64,000 bases of DNA, taken from NCBI RefSeq assembly GCF_005671395.1, contig NZ_CP040428.1, positions 3,782,001-3,846,000 of the forward strand, written 5' to 3'. Under the pieces are notes generated by a model. The model made no database searches. It saw only the letters and a program-made list of their open reading frames with translations, and had not been told where the DNA came from. Positions within the stretch are counted from its first letter, which is position 1; each line of letters starts with the position of its first letter. The stretch is from Jejubacter calystegiae (GTDB taxonomy: Bacteria; Pseudomonadota; Gammaproteobacteria; Enterobacterales; Enterobacteriaceae). Shown one piece after another: positions 30,055-37,851 of this stretch. Made by a program: the position numbers and the translations under genes.

Positions 30055-31560
30055 TCAGCCCAGCGTGGGCATGCTGAATTCCGATACTGTCTGCTGCCCT
30101 GCCGGCCAGCGAACCGTGGCGGTTTTCATGCGGGTGTAGAAGCGTACGCCGTCCGGGCCATGCACGTTGAGAGCGCCAAACACTGAGCGTTTCCAGCCGC
30201 CAAAGCTGTGGAATGCCATCGGCACCGGTACCGGGATATTCACCCCAACCATACCCGCCTGAACGTCATGCACAAATTCCCGGGCGGCGTGGCCGTTGCT
30301 GGTAAAGATGGCGCTACCGTTGCCGAATTCGTGGCTGTTAACCAGTTCCAGCGCACTGTCATAATCCCGGGCGCGTACCACGCTCAGCACCGGCCCGAAG
30401 ATCTCCTCTTTCCAGATGGTCATCTCCGGCGTGACGTTATCGAACAGCGTACCGCCAACATAGTAGCCCTCTTCGTAACCTGCCGGGGTAAAGTTGCGGC
30501 CATCCACCACCAGTTGCGCGCCTTCGGCGACGCCTTTATCGATATAGCCCAGCACCTTCTGCTGATGGGCCCGGGAAACCACCGGCCCCATTTCATTCTC
30601 TTCACTGCCCCGCAGGCAGCCCGGCCCCACTTTCAACGCCTGAACCAGCGGCGTCAGACGCGCGATCAGTTTATCTGCCGTTTCGTCACCCACCGCGACG
30701 ACGACCGGCAGCGCCATGCAGCGTTCCCCGGCGGAGCCGTATGCGCCGCCCATAATCGCGTTAACGGTGGCTTCCAGATCGGCGTCCGGCATCACGATGG
30801 CGTGGTTTTTGGCGGCCCCGAAAGCCTGAACTCGCTTGCCATAAGCACTGGCGGTTTTATAAATGTGCTCGGCTACAGCGGAAGATCCCACAAAGCTGAC
30901 CGCCTGAATTCGCGGATCGCTGCACAGCGGTTCCGCCTGATCGTTACCACAGTGCACCACGTTAAAGACGCCGTCCGGCAGCCCGGCTTCGCTCAGCAGT
31001 TCCGCCATTTTGACTGCAGCGGAAGGCGCCAGCGCGGGCGGCTTAAGTACAAAGGTATTACCGCAGGCCAGGGCGATGGGGAACATCCACATTGGCACCA
31101 TGGCCGGGAAGTTAAAGGGAGTGATACCGGCCACCACGCCCAGCGGCTGCATCAGCGAATAGCTGTCCACGCCGCTGCCGACGTCGGAGGAAAACTCCCC
31201 TTTTTGCAGGTGCGGAATGCCGCAGGCGAATTCGACTACCTCCATGCCGCGGGTCAGCTCGCCCATGGCATCCGACCAGACTTTGCCGTGCTCGCTGACG
31301 ATAAGCGCCGCCAGTTCGTCACTGTGCTGCTCCAGCAGACTCTTGAATTTAAACAGAATGCGGGCGCGGCGCAGCGGTGTGGTGCGCGACCAGCTGTCAA
31401 AAGCCGCGTGCGCCACGGCAATGGCTTCCTGCACTTCCTGTTTGCTGGACTGCGTGACTTCGCGGACCGCCTGTCCGGTAGCCGGATCGTAAACCGGCTG
31501 GGTTTCGTTGCTGCTGCTGAAACAGATTTTCCCGGCAATATAGTTTCCAGTGATGTTCAT
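30055..31560 (-). CDS. iolA: (Methyl)malonate-semialdehyde dehydrogenase IolA/MmsA
   Basis: 501 residues; CoA-acylating aldehyde dehydrogenase that turns malonic semialdehyde from the inositol route into acetyl-CoA and CO2 with NAD+. The NAD site is ITPFNFPAMVPMWMFPIAL and VSFVGSSAVAEHI; the catalytic Cys lies in YGSAGERCMALPVV; the Glu-bearing WKEEIFGPVLSVVRA block and VGVNIPVPVPMAFHSFGGWK follow the MmsA pattern. The ATG at 31560 follows GGAG at 9 bases. It is first in the iolAB operon and divergent from iolI, with IolR-type sites between them. Confidence 0.93.
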   Translation of the reverse strand: MNITGNYIAGKICFSSSNETQPVYDPATGQAVREVTQSSKQEVQEAIAVAHAAFDSWSRTTPLRRARILFKFKSLLEQHSDELAALIVSEHGKVWSDAMGELTRGMEVVEFACGIPHLQKGEFSSDVGSGVDSYSLMQPLGVVAGITPFNFPAMVPMWMFPIALACGNTFVLKPPALAPSAAVKMAELLSEAGLPDGVFNVVHCGNDQAEPLCSDPRIQAVSFVGSSAVAEHIYKTASAYGKRVQAFGAAKNHAIVMPDADLEATVNAIMGGAYGSAGERCMALPVVVAVGDETADKLIARLTPLVQALKVGPGCLRGSEENEMGPVVSRAHQQKVLGYIDKGVAEGAQLVVDGRNFTPAGYEEGYYVGGTLFDNVTPEMTIWKEEIFGPVLSVVRARDYDSALELVNSHEFGNGSAIFTSNGHAAREFVHDVQAGMVGVNIPVPVPMAFHSFGGWKRSVFGALNVHGPDGVRFYTRMKTATVRWPAGQQTVSEFSMPTLG

Positions 31561-31879
31561 GCTTTCGGACTCCAGATAGTCAATGTTGGCACCTGTGGTC
31601 CCGTGCGAACGGGATGAATCAAACCTTAGCCAAATGAAATTAATATTTCAATAACAATAAAAATGAAATGCCGGGTTTTGTGACGGGGATTACGCGCCGT
31701 ACTGTCGTCCTTCATTCGTGGGAGTGTCTTGCGATATAGCATAGCGACTGGCGTCGCATTGCGGTGATGGAAAGTCAAAATTGCGAGAAGGCTCTAAAAA
31801 ATAATTTTTTCTCTCTTGTAATAAATGAAATAAATGTTTTGATCTGGCAAGACCTTTACCCTGTTTCTGGAGAACCCCT
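31561..31879. promoter_or_regulatory. Divergent iolA-iolI control region with IolR-type sites
   Basis: This 319-bp region is AT-rich. It contains TGAAAT-TAAT-ATTTCA (31635-31650, perfect), then ATTTCAA (31645-31651) and ATGAAAT (31663-31669) with 11 bases between, the spacing seen before iolT and the sugar porter at 5201. A further ATGAAAT at 31825 lies before iolI, preceded at 11 bases by a weak TTTC half-site. No gene is supported here. Confidence 0.6.
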
Positions 31880-32701
31880 ATGAACATCGATATTCAGCGT
31901 TTCTGCGTTAACCGTAAGATTGCCCCCGGAATGGGGATTGCCCCCTTCTTTCAACTGGTCAGTCAGCTTGGATTGAATAAAGTCGAGCTGCGTAACGATA
32001 TGTCTGGCGGTAGCGTGACTGACGACCTTTCACCCCGGGCGGTACGGGAACTGGCCCAACGCTACGGCATTGAGATTCTCTCCATTAACGCCCTCTACCC
32101 CTTTAACTGCCCCGATGAGGCGCTGATGGCGCGGGCAAGAGCGTTGCTGGAAACGGCAAAAGAGACCGGCGCCCGGGCCCTGGTGCTGTGTCCGTTAAAT
32201 GATGGAACGCCGGTAGCGGCGCGCCAGACCATCGACGCCCTGCGCCAGCTTGCCCCTCTTTTTGCGGAATATGACGTGGAAGGTCTGGTGGAGCCGCTGG
32301 GCTTCCCCTGTAGTTCGTTGCGTTCAGCGCGCGAGGCTGCGGCACTGATTCATGAGGCGGGCGCTCCGTTCCGACTGCTGGTGGATACCTTCCACCACGC
32401 GCTGTGGCCCGATGCCGAACGCGAACTGGCAACGCTTGATATCAACCGGGTGGGACTGGTGCATCTGTCCGGGGTGGAGGATCCACGCCCGATGGAACAA
32501 CTGACTGACGAACAGCGTATTATGCTGAGCGATGCCGACAGGCTGAACAGCGCCGCCCAGGTGCGGCGCCTTGAAGAACTGGGATATCGTGGCGCTTACT
32601 CCTTTGAACCCTTCTCTTCCGTTATGGAAAGCTGGTCCGGTCAGGAGATTGAGCGCCAGATTCGGCAGGGAATGGCGTTGATTCAGCAGGCCTGCGGTTG
32701 A
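31880..32701 (+). CDS. iolI: IolI-type TIM-barrel isomerase/epimerase
   Basis: 273 residues, xylose isomerase-like TIM barrel of the AP endonuclease 2 family. Segments LNKVELRNDMSGG, GLVEPLGFPCSSLRS, LLVDTFHHALWP, VGLVHLSGVED and GYRGAYSFEPFSS carry the usual Glu, Asp, His and Glu metal ligands. It resembles the IolI-type proteins of enterobacterial inositol clusters, which interconvert inosose isomers. The ATG at 31880 follows GGAGAACCCCT. It is divergent from iolA and ends 13 bases from convergent tcuB. The isomerase role is inferred from B. subtilis IolI and from location; hydroxypyruvate isomerase-like function is a lesser possibility. Confidence 0.8.
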   Translation: MNIDIQRFCVNRKIAPGMGIAPFFQLVSQLGLNKVELRNDMSGGSVTDDLSPRAVRELAQRYGIEILSINALYPFNCPDEALMARARALLETAKETGARALVLCPLNDGTPVAARQTIDALRQLAPLFAEYDVEGLVEPLGFPCSSLRSAREAAALIHEAGAPFRLLVDTFHHALWPDAERELATLDINRVGLVHLSGVEDPRPMEQLTDEQRIMLSDADRLNSAAQVRRLEELGYRGAYSFEPFSSVMESWSGQEIERQIRQGMALIQQACG

Positions 32702-32714
32702 TTGTGTGACGCTG

Positions 32715-33836
32715 TCACTTACCGCGGCGCTTCTCGATAGCATCCTTAAGCAGCGCGGCACAGCGATAAAACCCGTGGGCGAACTTGCCGTAAGGCAGCG
32801 TCAGAAACAGCGCCATCACCACCCCGAGATGCACCGCCAGCAGCGCCCCCATCAGCGGCCCATCCCTGCCTGCCAGCAGCGCCAGTCCGGTGATGCTGGT
32901 TAACAGCAGCAGCAGACAGAATGCGCGATCCAGCGGTTTCTGCTGCTCATCGCCGTGCAGCGGCGCCCGCCGCAGGTTAAGCCACAATAGCCCCGCCGGG
33001 CCGATGATAAGGCCAATCCCCCCCAGAGTGCCCAGAATCACCGGCAGACTCAGCAGCGGATAAGGCGCAGGCTGCCCCAGCAGATAGTGATAGCCGGTGG
33101 CCACCACCGTCGCGGCGAAGCACAGCATAAAACCGTAGAAGGTAAAATGGTGGAAGCGACGGCGGCGCAGCGTGTAGCGATCGTCCTCGTCATTACATCC
33201 TTCGCCGTGGCCGCCGTCCAGGTAAGTGAGCGTCAGCGCGTGGCGGGCTGCTTCCAGCGCCGCCGGGGGTCTGGGCGTACCGCCGGAAACGCCGCGCCAG
33301 AAGCGGATCACGCCCACGATTAGCGCCAGCAGACCAAAACCAAACACGCCGCCAAACAGTATCGCCAGCAGATTATGGGGGAAGATCTGGTAAAAATCCC
33401 CCGCCAGCGGCGGATGCCACAGGCCGCCACGCAGCGCTACCGCCAGCAGCAGAAACAGGCTAAGACTCAGGGTCAGCGCCAGCGCGCTGGTCACTCCGGC
33501 ATGGCGATACAGCGCGCCAAACCGGGCGGGCCATGCGTAACGCTGCCAGGTTTCCAGACGCACTTTCGCCAGCGTCTGGGGCACCGTAATGGCGAATTCG
33601 TGGGGCGGCGCATACTGGCAGGCATGCAGACAGGCGCCGCAGTTGTGGCACAAATTCGCCAGATAGTGGATATCGGCATCGCTAAAGCTCAGACGCCGGG
33701 TCATGGCCGGAAACACCGCGCAAAATCCTTCGCAGTAGCGGCAGGCATTACAGACCTGCATCACCCGTTTGGCCTCTTCTTCATGCGGTCGGGTCAACTG
33801 GCGGGCTTCGTTAATCAGGGAATTAAGCTGTTGCAT
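32715..33836 (-). CDS. tcuB: Tricarballylate utilisation membrane iron-sulfur protein TcuB
   Basis: 373 residues. Two ferredoxin-like cysteine clusters at the N-terminus, [15 protein letters not shown] and [15 protein letters not shown], bind 4Fe-4S centres; about six membrane helices follow, with histidines that may bind haem. TcuB takes electrons from reduced TcuA flavin and passes them to the quinone pool. The start is the ATG at 33836 ([13 protein letters not shown]) because AAGGAG stands just before it; it overlaps the end of tcuA by 14 bases, indicating translational coupling. tcuC, which follows tcuB in Salmonella, is absent; iolI comes next instead. Confidence 0.9.
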   Translation of the reverse strand: MQQLNSLINEARQLTRPHEEEAKRVMQVCNACRYCEGFCAVFPAMTRRLSFSDADIHYLANLCHNCGACLHACQYAPPHEFAITVPQTLAKVRLETWQRYAWPARFGALYRHAGVTSALALTLSLSLFLLLAVALRGGLWHPPLAGDFYQIFPHNLLAILFGGVFGFGLLALIVGVIRFWRGVSGGTPRPPAALEAARHALTLTYLDGGHGEGCNDEDDRYTLRRRRFHHFTFYGFMLCFAATVVATGYHYLLGQPAPYPLLSLPVILGTLGGIGLIIGPAGLLWLNLRRAPLHGDEQQKPLDRAFCLLLLLTSITGLALLAGRDGPLMGALLAVHLGVVMALFLTLPYGKFAHGFYRCAALLKDAIEKRRGK

Positions 33837-35229
33837 GGTGAGACTCCTTCTGGCGCGCGGCCCGGGCCGCCTGTTCTCCGGCAATGCGGCCAAAGGTGGT
33901 GCCAATAGACATGCCCACCCCGGCGGTATAGCCCTTACCCAGCACGTTGCCGGCCATCATCTCCCCGGCCGCGAACAGGTTGCTGCTGGGAATGCCCGCG
34001 AAATGCACCGCGGCCTGTTCATTGACCCTCAACCCCAGGTAGGTGAAGGTAATGCCCGGTCGCAGCGCGTAACCGTAAAACGGCGGCTGGTCGATGGGCC
34101 GGGCCCAGTGGCTTTTGACGGGCGTCAGCCCCCGGGTATGGCAGTTATCGAGCCGGGTATGGTCGAACTGGCCCGGCTGGCAGGCGCGGTTGTAATCGGT
34201 AATGGTGGCGCTCAGGGCGGCGGGATCGAGCCCCAGTTGTTCGGCCAGCGCAGGCAGACTTTGCGCGCAGGCGCCGGGGAACACCGGCGGCATAAAGTGG
34301 CCGGGGGCCCGGGAATCAATAATCGACCAGGCTATCTGCCCCGGCTGCTGTGCCACCAGTCGTCCCCAGATGGCGTAGCGTTTGGGCCAGAAGTCCTCCC
34401 CTTCATCGTAGAAGCGCTGACTGTCGCGGTTTACCACTACGCCAAGCGATACGCAGTCCACCCGGGTGCAGATACCGCCGTCATAGAGCGGCGCCCGGGC
34501 ATCAATAGCCACACAGTGTGACTGAGAGGGATCGCCGATAATATCGGCCCCGGCCTCCATCATAAATTTCAGCAGCGTTCCCTGATTAAAGCGGGTGCCG
34601 CGAATCAGAAAGTTGTCGGCAGGCCATTCGCCCCGTTCGTTCTGGCCCCAGGCTTCCCGCAGCCATGCCCGGTTGGATTCGAAACCGCCGCAGGCCAGCA
34701 CGCAGGATCGGGCGGCAATCCGCTCATTGCCTGACCAGGCCGCGACAAAGCGCCCTGCTTCCAGCTCCAGTAAGTCCACCGGCGTTTCATAGCGGATAGT
34801 CACGCCCAGCCGCTCCGCGCTGCGGTAATAAGCGTTGACCAGCGCCTTACCGCCGCCCATAAAAAAGGCGTTGGTGCGCGCCACGTGCAGAGCGCCGGAA
34901 AGTGGCGGCTGAAAATGGACGCCGTGGCGCCGCATCCAGTCGCGACAGTGCGACGAAGTGCGGATGGTCAGACGCGCCAGGGTTTCATTGGTTTCACCAC
35001 CGGTGACCCGCAGCAGATCTTCCCAGAACTCCTGTTCCGGATAACTTTCTACCAGAACGTCCTGGGGGGCGTCATGCATACAGCGCAGATTGCGGGTATG
35101 TTGCGAATTACCGCCGCGCCAGGCTTTGGGGGCGGCTTCCAGCAGCAGCACCGACGCCCCGGCCTCTCTGGCCGTCAGGGCCGCGCACAGCGCCGCGTTG
35201 CCGCCGCCAATCACAAGCACATCAAACAT
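33823..35229 (-). CDS. tcuA: FAD-dependent tricarballylate dehydrogenase TcuA
   Basis: 468 residues, fumarate reductase/succinate dehydrogenase-type flavoprotein. The FAD site is [35 protein letters not shown] and the substrate-domain motif [13 protein letters not shown] follow, then [20 protein letters not shown] at the C-terminal FAD contact. TcuA oxidises tricarballylate to cis-aconitate, which enters the TCA cycle. I prefer the ATG at 35229 (MFDVLVIGG) with GGAG six bases upstream over 35247. It overlaps tcuB by 14 bases and lies 81 bases downstream of tcuR in the same orientation. Confidence 0.9.
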   Translation of the reverse strand: MFDVLVIGGGNAALCAALTAREAGASVLLLEAAPKAWRGGNSQHTRNLRCMHDAPQDVLVESYPEQEFWEDLLRVTGGETNETLARLTIRTSSHCRDWMRRHGVHFQPPLSGALHVARTNAFFMGGGKALVNAYYRSAERLGVTIRYETPVDLLELEAGRFVAAWSGNERIAARSCVLACGGFESNRAWLREAWGQNERGEWPADNFLIRGTRFNQGTLLKFMMEAGADIIGDPSQSHCVAIDARAPLYDGGICTRVDCVSLGVVVNRDSQRFYDEGEDFWPKRYAIWGRLVAQQPGQIAWSIIDSRAPGHFMPPVFPGACAQSLPALAEQLGLDPAALSATITDYNRACQPGQFDHTRLDNCHTRGLTPVKSHWARPIDQPPFYGYALRPGITFTYLGLRVNEQAAVHFAGIPSSNLFAAGEMMAGNVLGKGYTAGVGMSIGTTFGRIAGEQAARAARQKESHHATA

Positions 35230-35310
35230 ATCAGACTCCGGAATCACATGAATATCGCCATGCTATCCGGCAGGATGCAGCGGCGATACGGCCGCCGTCT
35301 GAAGGGGGTT

Positions 35311-36243
35311 TTACAATTTGTAAAGGCTGGCGCCCGGCCAGCGGCCACGACTGACCAGCTCGCTCATCACGCTGGTGAGTACCACCCGGGCCGCCAGCGC
35401 CGCCGGTGCCAGTTCGTCATCGCAAAGGCTGACCAGAGCGTTAATGCGCCCCGGCGCGGGGGGACGCAGTCGCAGCACCCGGAGATCGGATTCGCCCAGT
35501 GACGAAACGGCGGCACCGGGCTGGATGGTTACCCCGGCACCGTGACGCACTGCCGCCATCAACAGCGCCAGGCCGTCGATCTCAAGGTGTGGCGTCAGGG
35601 CAAGATGGTGACTGGCAAACAGTCGATCCACCAGGGCGCGCAGCCCGTGCCCCGCACTGGGAAGGATCAGCGGCACCGCGGCGAGAGCCGTCACGCTGAT
35701 TTGGTCGCCGGTCTCGGCCCCCAGTAATGACGGCGGACCAATCACAAACAGTTGCTCTTCCAGAATGGGAATGGCGCTCCAGGTTTCAGGCTGCCCCTGC
35801 TGGAACAGCACCGCCAGATCGAGCCTGCGCGCCGCCAGCATATGCGCCAGATTACCGGAAAGACTTTCCACGATGTGCAGACGCACGCTGGCGTAGCGTT
35901 CACTCATCGCTTCGATAAAGGGCAGCCCCAGCACCGATGCGGTACTCGGTGCCATCCCGACGCTAACCTGCCCCGCCAGCCGGGCCTGGCTGGCCGCCCT
36001 CACCGCTTCATCGGCATGGCGCAGCGTCAGTTGGGCCTGGGCGAAAAAGGCCATCCCTGCCGCCGTGGGCTGTATTCCTTGTGAGGTACGCTGCAACAGG
36101 CGTACCGAGAGTTCATTTTCCAGTCGGCTTATCTGCTGGCTGAGGGCTGATACCCCTACCTCCAGCCGCCGCGCGGCGCCGGAAAAACTGCCTGCCTCTA
36201 TGACGCTGACAAAATAGCTTAACTGACGTAGCTCCACATCCAC
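35311..36243 (-). CDS. tcuR: LysR-family regulator TcuR
   Basis: 310 residues. The N-terminal winged helix-turn-helix (LRQLSYFVSVIEAGSFSGAARRLEVGVSALSQQIS) and a two-lobed effector domain (about residues 92-300) are standard LysR. It lies immediately upstream of tcuAB, reading in the same direction, as tcuR does in Salmonella, where the protein activates tcu genes with tricarballylate. The 81-bp gap to tcuA may hold the tcuA promoter. The assignment to TcuR rests on position and overall fit; the DNA-binding family is certain. Confidence 0.8.
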   Translation of the reverse strand: MDVELRQLSYFVSVIEAGSFSGAARRLEVGVSALSQQISRLENELSVRLLQRTSQGIQPTAAGMAFFAQAQLTLRHADEAVRAASQARLAGQVSVGMAPSTASVLGLPFIEAMSERYASVRLHIVESLSGNLAHMLAARRLDLAVLFQQGQPETWSAIPILEEQLFVIGPPSLLGAETGDQISVTALAAVPLILPSAGHGLRALVDRLFASHHLALTPHLEIDGLALLMAAVRHGAGVTIQPGAAVSSLGESDLRVLRLRPPAPGRINALVSLCDDELAPAALAARVVLTSVMSELVSRGRWPGASLYKL

Positions 36244-36330
36244 CTCACCTTTACACCGGGGCTACAGGTAATAGCCTGAAAGCAGCAGGATGGCAATGCC
36301 CGGGGCGGAATATGCGAGGCGGGACACCCT

Positions 36331-36831
36331 TCAGGAATCAGCGATGCGGCGCAGCTTCCATTTCATGATACCGTCCGCCACCGGCCCTGGAATGGTGAGT
36401 CCATGCCAGCGCAGGCTGCCGATACGGAAAGTGGCGCTGGCGGTAGCCAGAATATGGCCGCTGTCATTCAGCAGGCGTCCCGCGGTAAAGCAGATACCGC
36501 CCTTACGCTGTTCAATCCAGCCTTCGCCGCGGATCACTCCCGGTGCCGCCGGATGGATAAAACTGGTCTTTGATTCAATGGTCAGCGCAACCTTGCCGGG
36601 CGGCAGATCCAGATAAATCGCGGGTCCCATACAGTCGTCCAGCATCGCGCTCAAAATCCCACCCTGAATATTGCCCAGCGGATTGGTCAACCCCGAGCCC
36701 GCCTGATACTCAACATGAACCACGCCCTGTGCTTCATCGTAACGATCGAAGCGCCATCCCAGAGTCATGGCAGCCTTTGACAGCGGCAGTTGCCCATTAA
36801 CCACCTTCCAGAACAGTGCATCAGGGTTCAT
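36331..36831 (-). CDS. PaaI/YbgC-type hotdog-fold thioesterase
   Basis: 166 residues with the hotdog thioesterase pattern: GNIQGGILSAMLDDCMGPAI gives the asparagine-glycine turn and catalytic Asp of PaaI-type acyl-CoA thioesterases, followed by a strand LTIESKTSFIHPA and GRLLNDSGHILATASATF. It probably hydrolyses an acyl- or aryl-CoA ester in the cytoplasm. The start codon is one base from the stop of the upstream membrane protein gene, so the pair is an operon. Nothing nearby identifies the CoA ester. Confidence 0.75.
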   Translation of the reverse strand: MNPDALFWKVVNGQLPLSKAAMTLGWRFDRYDEAQGVVHVEYQAGSGLTNPLGNIQGGILSAMLDDCMGPAIYLDLPPGKVALTIESKTSFIHPAAPGVIRGEGWIEQRKGGICFTAGRLLNDSGHILATASATFRIGSLRWHGLTIPGPVADGIMKWKLRRIADS

Positions 36832-36832
36832 A

Positions 36833-37246
36833 TCATCCTCCGAAAAGTACCAGACCGGCCGCGCCCAGCGCAGCCATTATCAGAATCAGTCCTACAGGCG
36901 TTCTGGCGCCAGTTCTGGCCCGGAAGGACGCGGCAACCAGCGCCTGGGTTAACAGGCCGAAAGCAAACAGAGCGGCGAATGTCCACCATGCCGGGCCGCT
37001 CGCTTCGCGCCACAGGAGCGCCAGTAGCGTCAGGCAACTGAGCAGCCACGCCAGCCAGGCAAAACCCACTGCCCGCATCAACGCCAGGATCAGGTTCCTG
37101 ACCCGTTCGTCGAGCTGTTCCCACTCTATGCCTACCCCCTGGCGGTGATAAGGCATAAAGGTCGGGCGTAGCAGGTAGATCAGGGAAAACAGCAGAACGA
37201 AACTAAAAGCCAGGATGATGAACAACAGACTTAACCACTGTGGCAT
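36833..37246 (-). CDS. Small four-helix membrane protein, function unknown
   Basis: 137 residues, not recognised. It shows about four hydrophobic segments (residues 5-26, 53-75, 84-106, 116-136) and a polar loop EWEQLDERVRNLILAL between the first two. The ATG at 37246 begins MPQWLSLLFIILAFS. It is followed after one base by the thioesterase gene, so the two are co-transcribed; the partner does not suggest a role for it. It marks the edge of the ordinary GC-rich sequence before the AT-rich immunity gene. Confidence 0.65.
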   Translation of the reverse strand: MPQWLSLLFIILAFSFVLLFSLIYLLRPTFMPYHRQGVGIEWEQLDERVRNLILALMRAVGFAWLAWLLSCLTLLALLWREASGPAWWTFAALFAFGLLTQALVAASFRARTGARTPVGLILIMAALGAAGLVLFGG

Positions 37247-37369
37247 CTTAACCCCCCGGGTTATCGGACCAGCGCCTGTTCAGGTCAGACCAGATTAAGG
37301 GTAGAGCCGAATGTTGGGATGTCAAATACAGTGGGTAGCAAACACTAACCCGGCAAGTGCCGCCAGTCT

Positions 37370-37837
37370 TCAACTTCCACCGGCAATTCTCTTCGGTTGT
37401 GCCCCATTCAATATATTATTAACAGCGGTCCATAGATCCTTTCCATGCAGTGTGACTATATCGTCATCAATACCGTATACCCAATTGAACCGATCCCTGA
37501 CTAACCCTATCTCGCCTGAATAGGCATAGGCAAATGGGATTAAATTATTCAAGGAGAGGTCTTCTCCATAAATATCAATTCTGGTTTTAGGATAACTTTT
37601 CAAAACGCTTCTTATAGAGAAATCTAAAAACCACTCTTCATTATTAGTGGAATAAGTTAGCCGTTTATCAGCAAAAACCTTCAAAAAGGACTCAAATTCA
37701 TCATCCAATAGATATCCCTTTTTCTCATAAAGAGCCAGAATCTCTGAATGACTAAAATCATCATTATATATTGATGAGCCTGAATATCCTGATTGTTTTA
37801 AAACTTCTTTCATCCTATCAGTGAGACGATTTGTCAT
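37370..37837 (-). CDS. SUKH-3-like immunity protein for the Rhs toxin
   Basis: 155 residues. The pattern of an N-terminal helical segment (LKQSGYSGSSIY), a central SVLKSYPKTRIDIYGEDL and LIPFAYAYSGEIGLVRDRFN...VYGIDDD, ending in WTAVNNILNG, fits the SUKH-3 family of contact-toxin immunity proteins. The rhs stop and an ATG at 37852 overlap as TAATG, but GAGGGTGAT precedes the second ATG at 37837, which I prefer; either way translation is coupled to rhs. The gene is strikingly AT-rich compared with its neighbours, as expected for a cassette exchanged together with the toxin tip. It should neutralise the deaminase-like C-terminus of the Rhs protein. Confidence 0.75.
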   Translation of the reverse strand: MTNRLTDRMKEVLKQSGYSGSSIYNDDFSHSEILALYEKKGYLLDDEFESFLKVFADKRLTYSTNNEEWFLDFSIRSVLKSYPKTRIDIYGEDLSLNNLIPFAYAYSGEIGLVRDRFNWVYGIDDDIVTLHGKDLWTAVNNILNGAQPKRIAGGS

Positions 37838-37851
37838 GTATATCACCCTCA

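Noticed and set aside
30208..31617. 469-codon open frame on the plus strand over iolA
   Set aside because: It lies opposite a clear IolA; composition is atypical and no family is recognisable.
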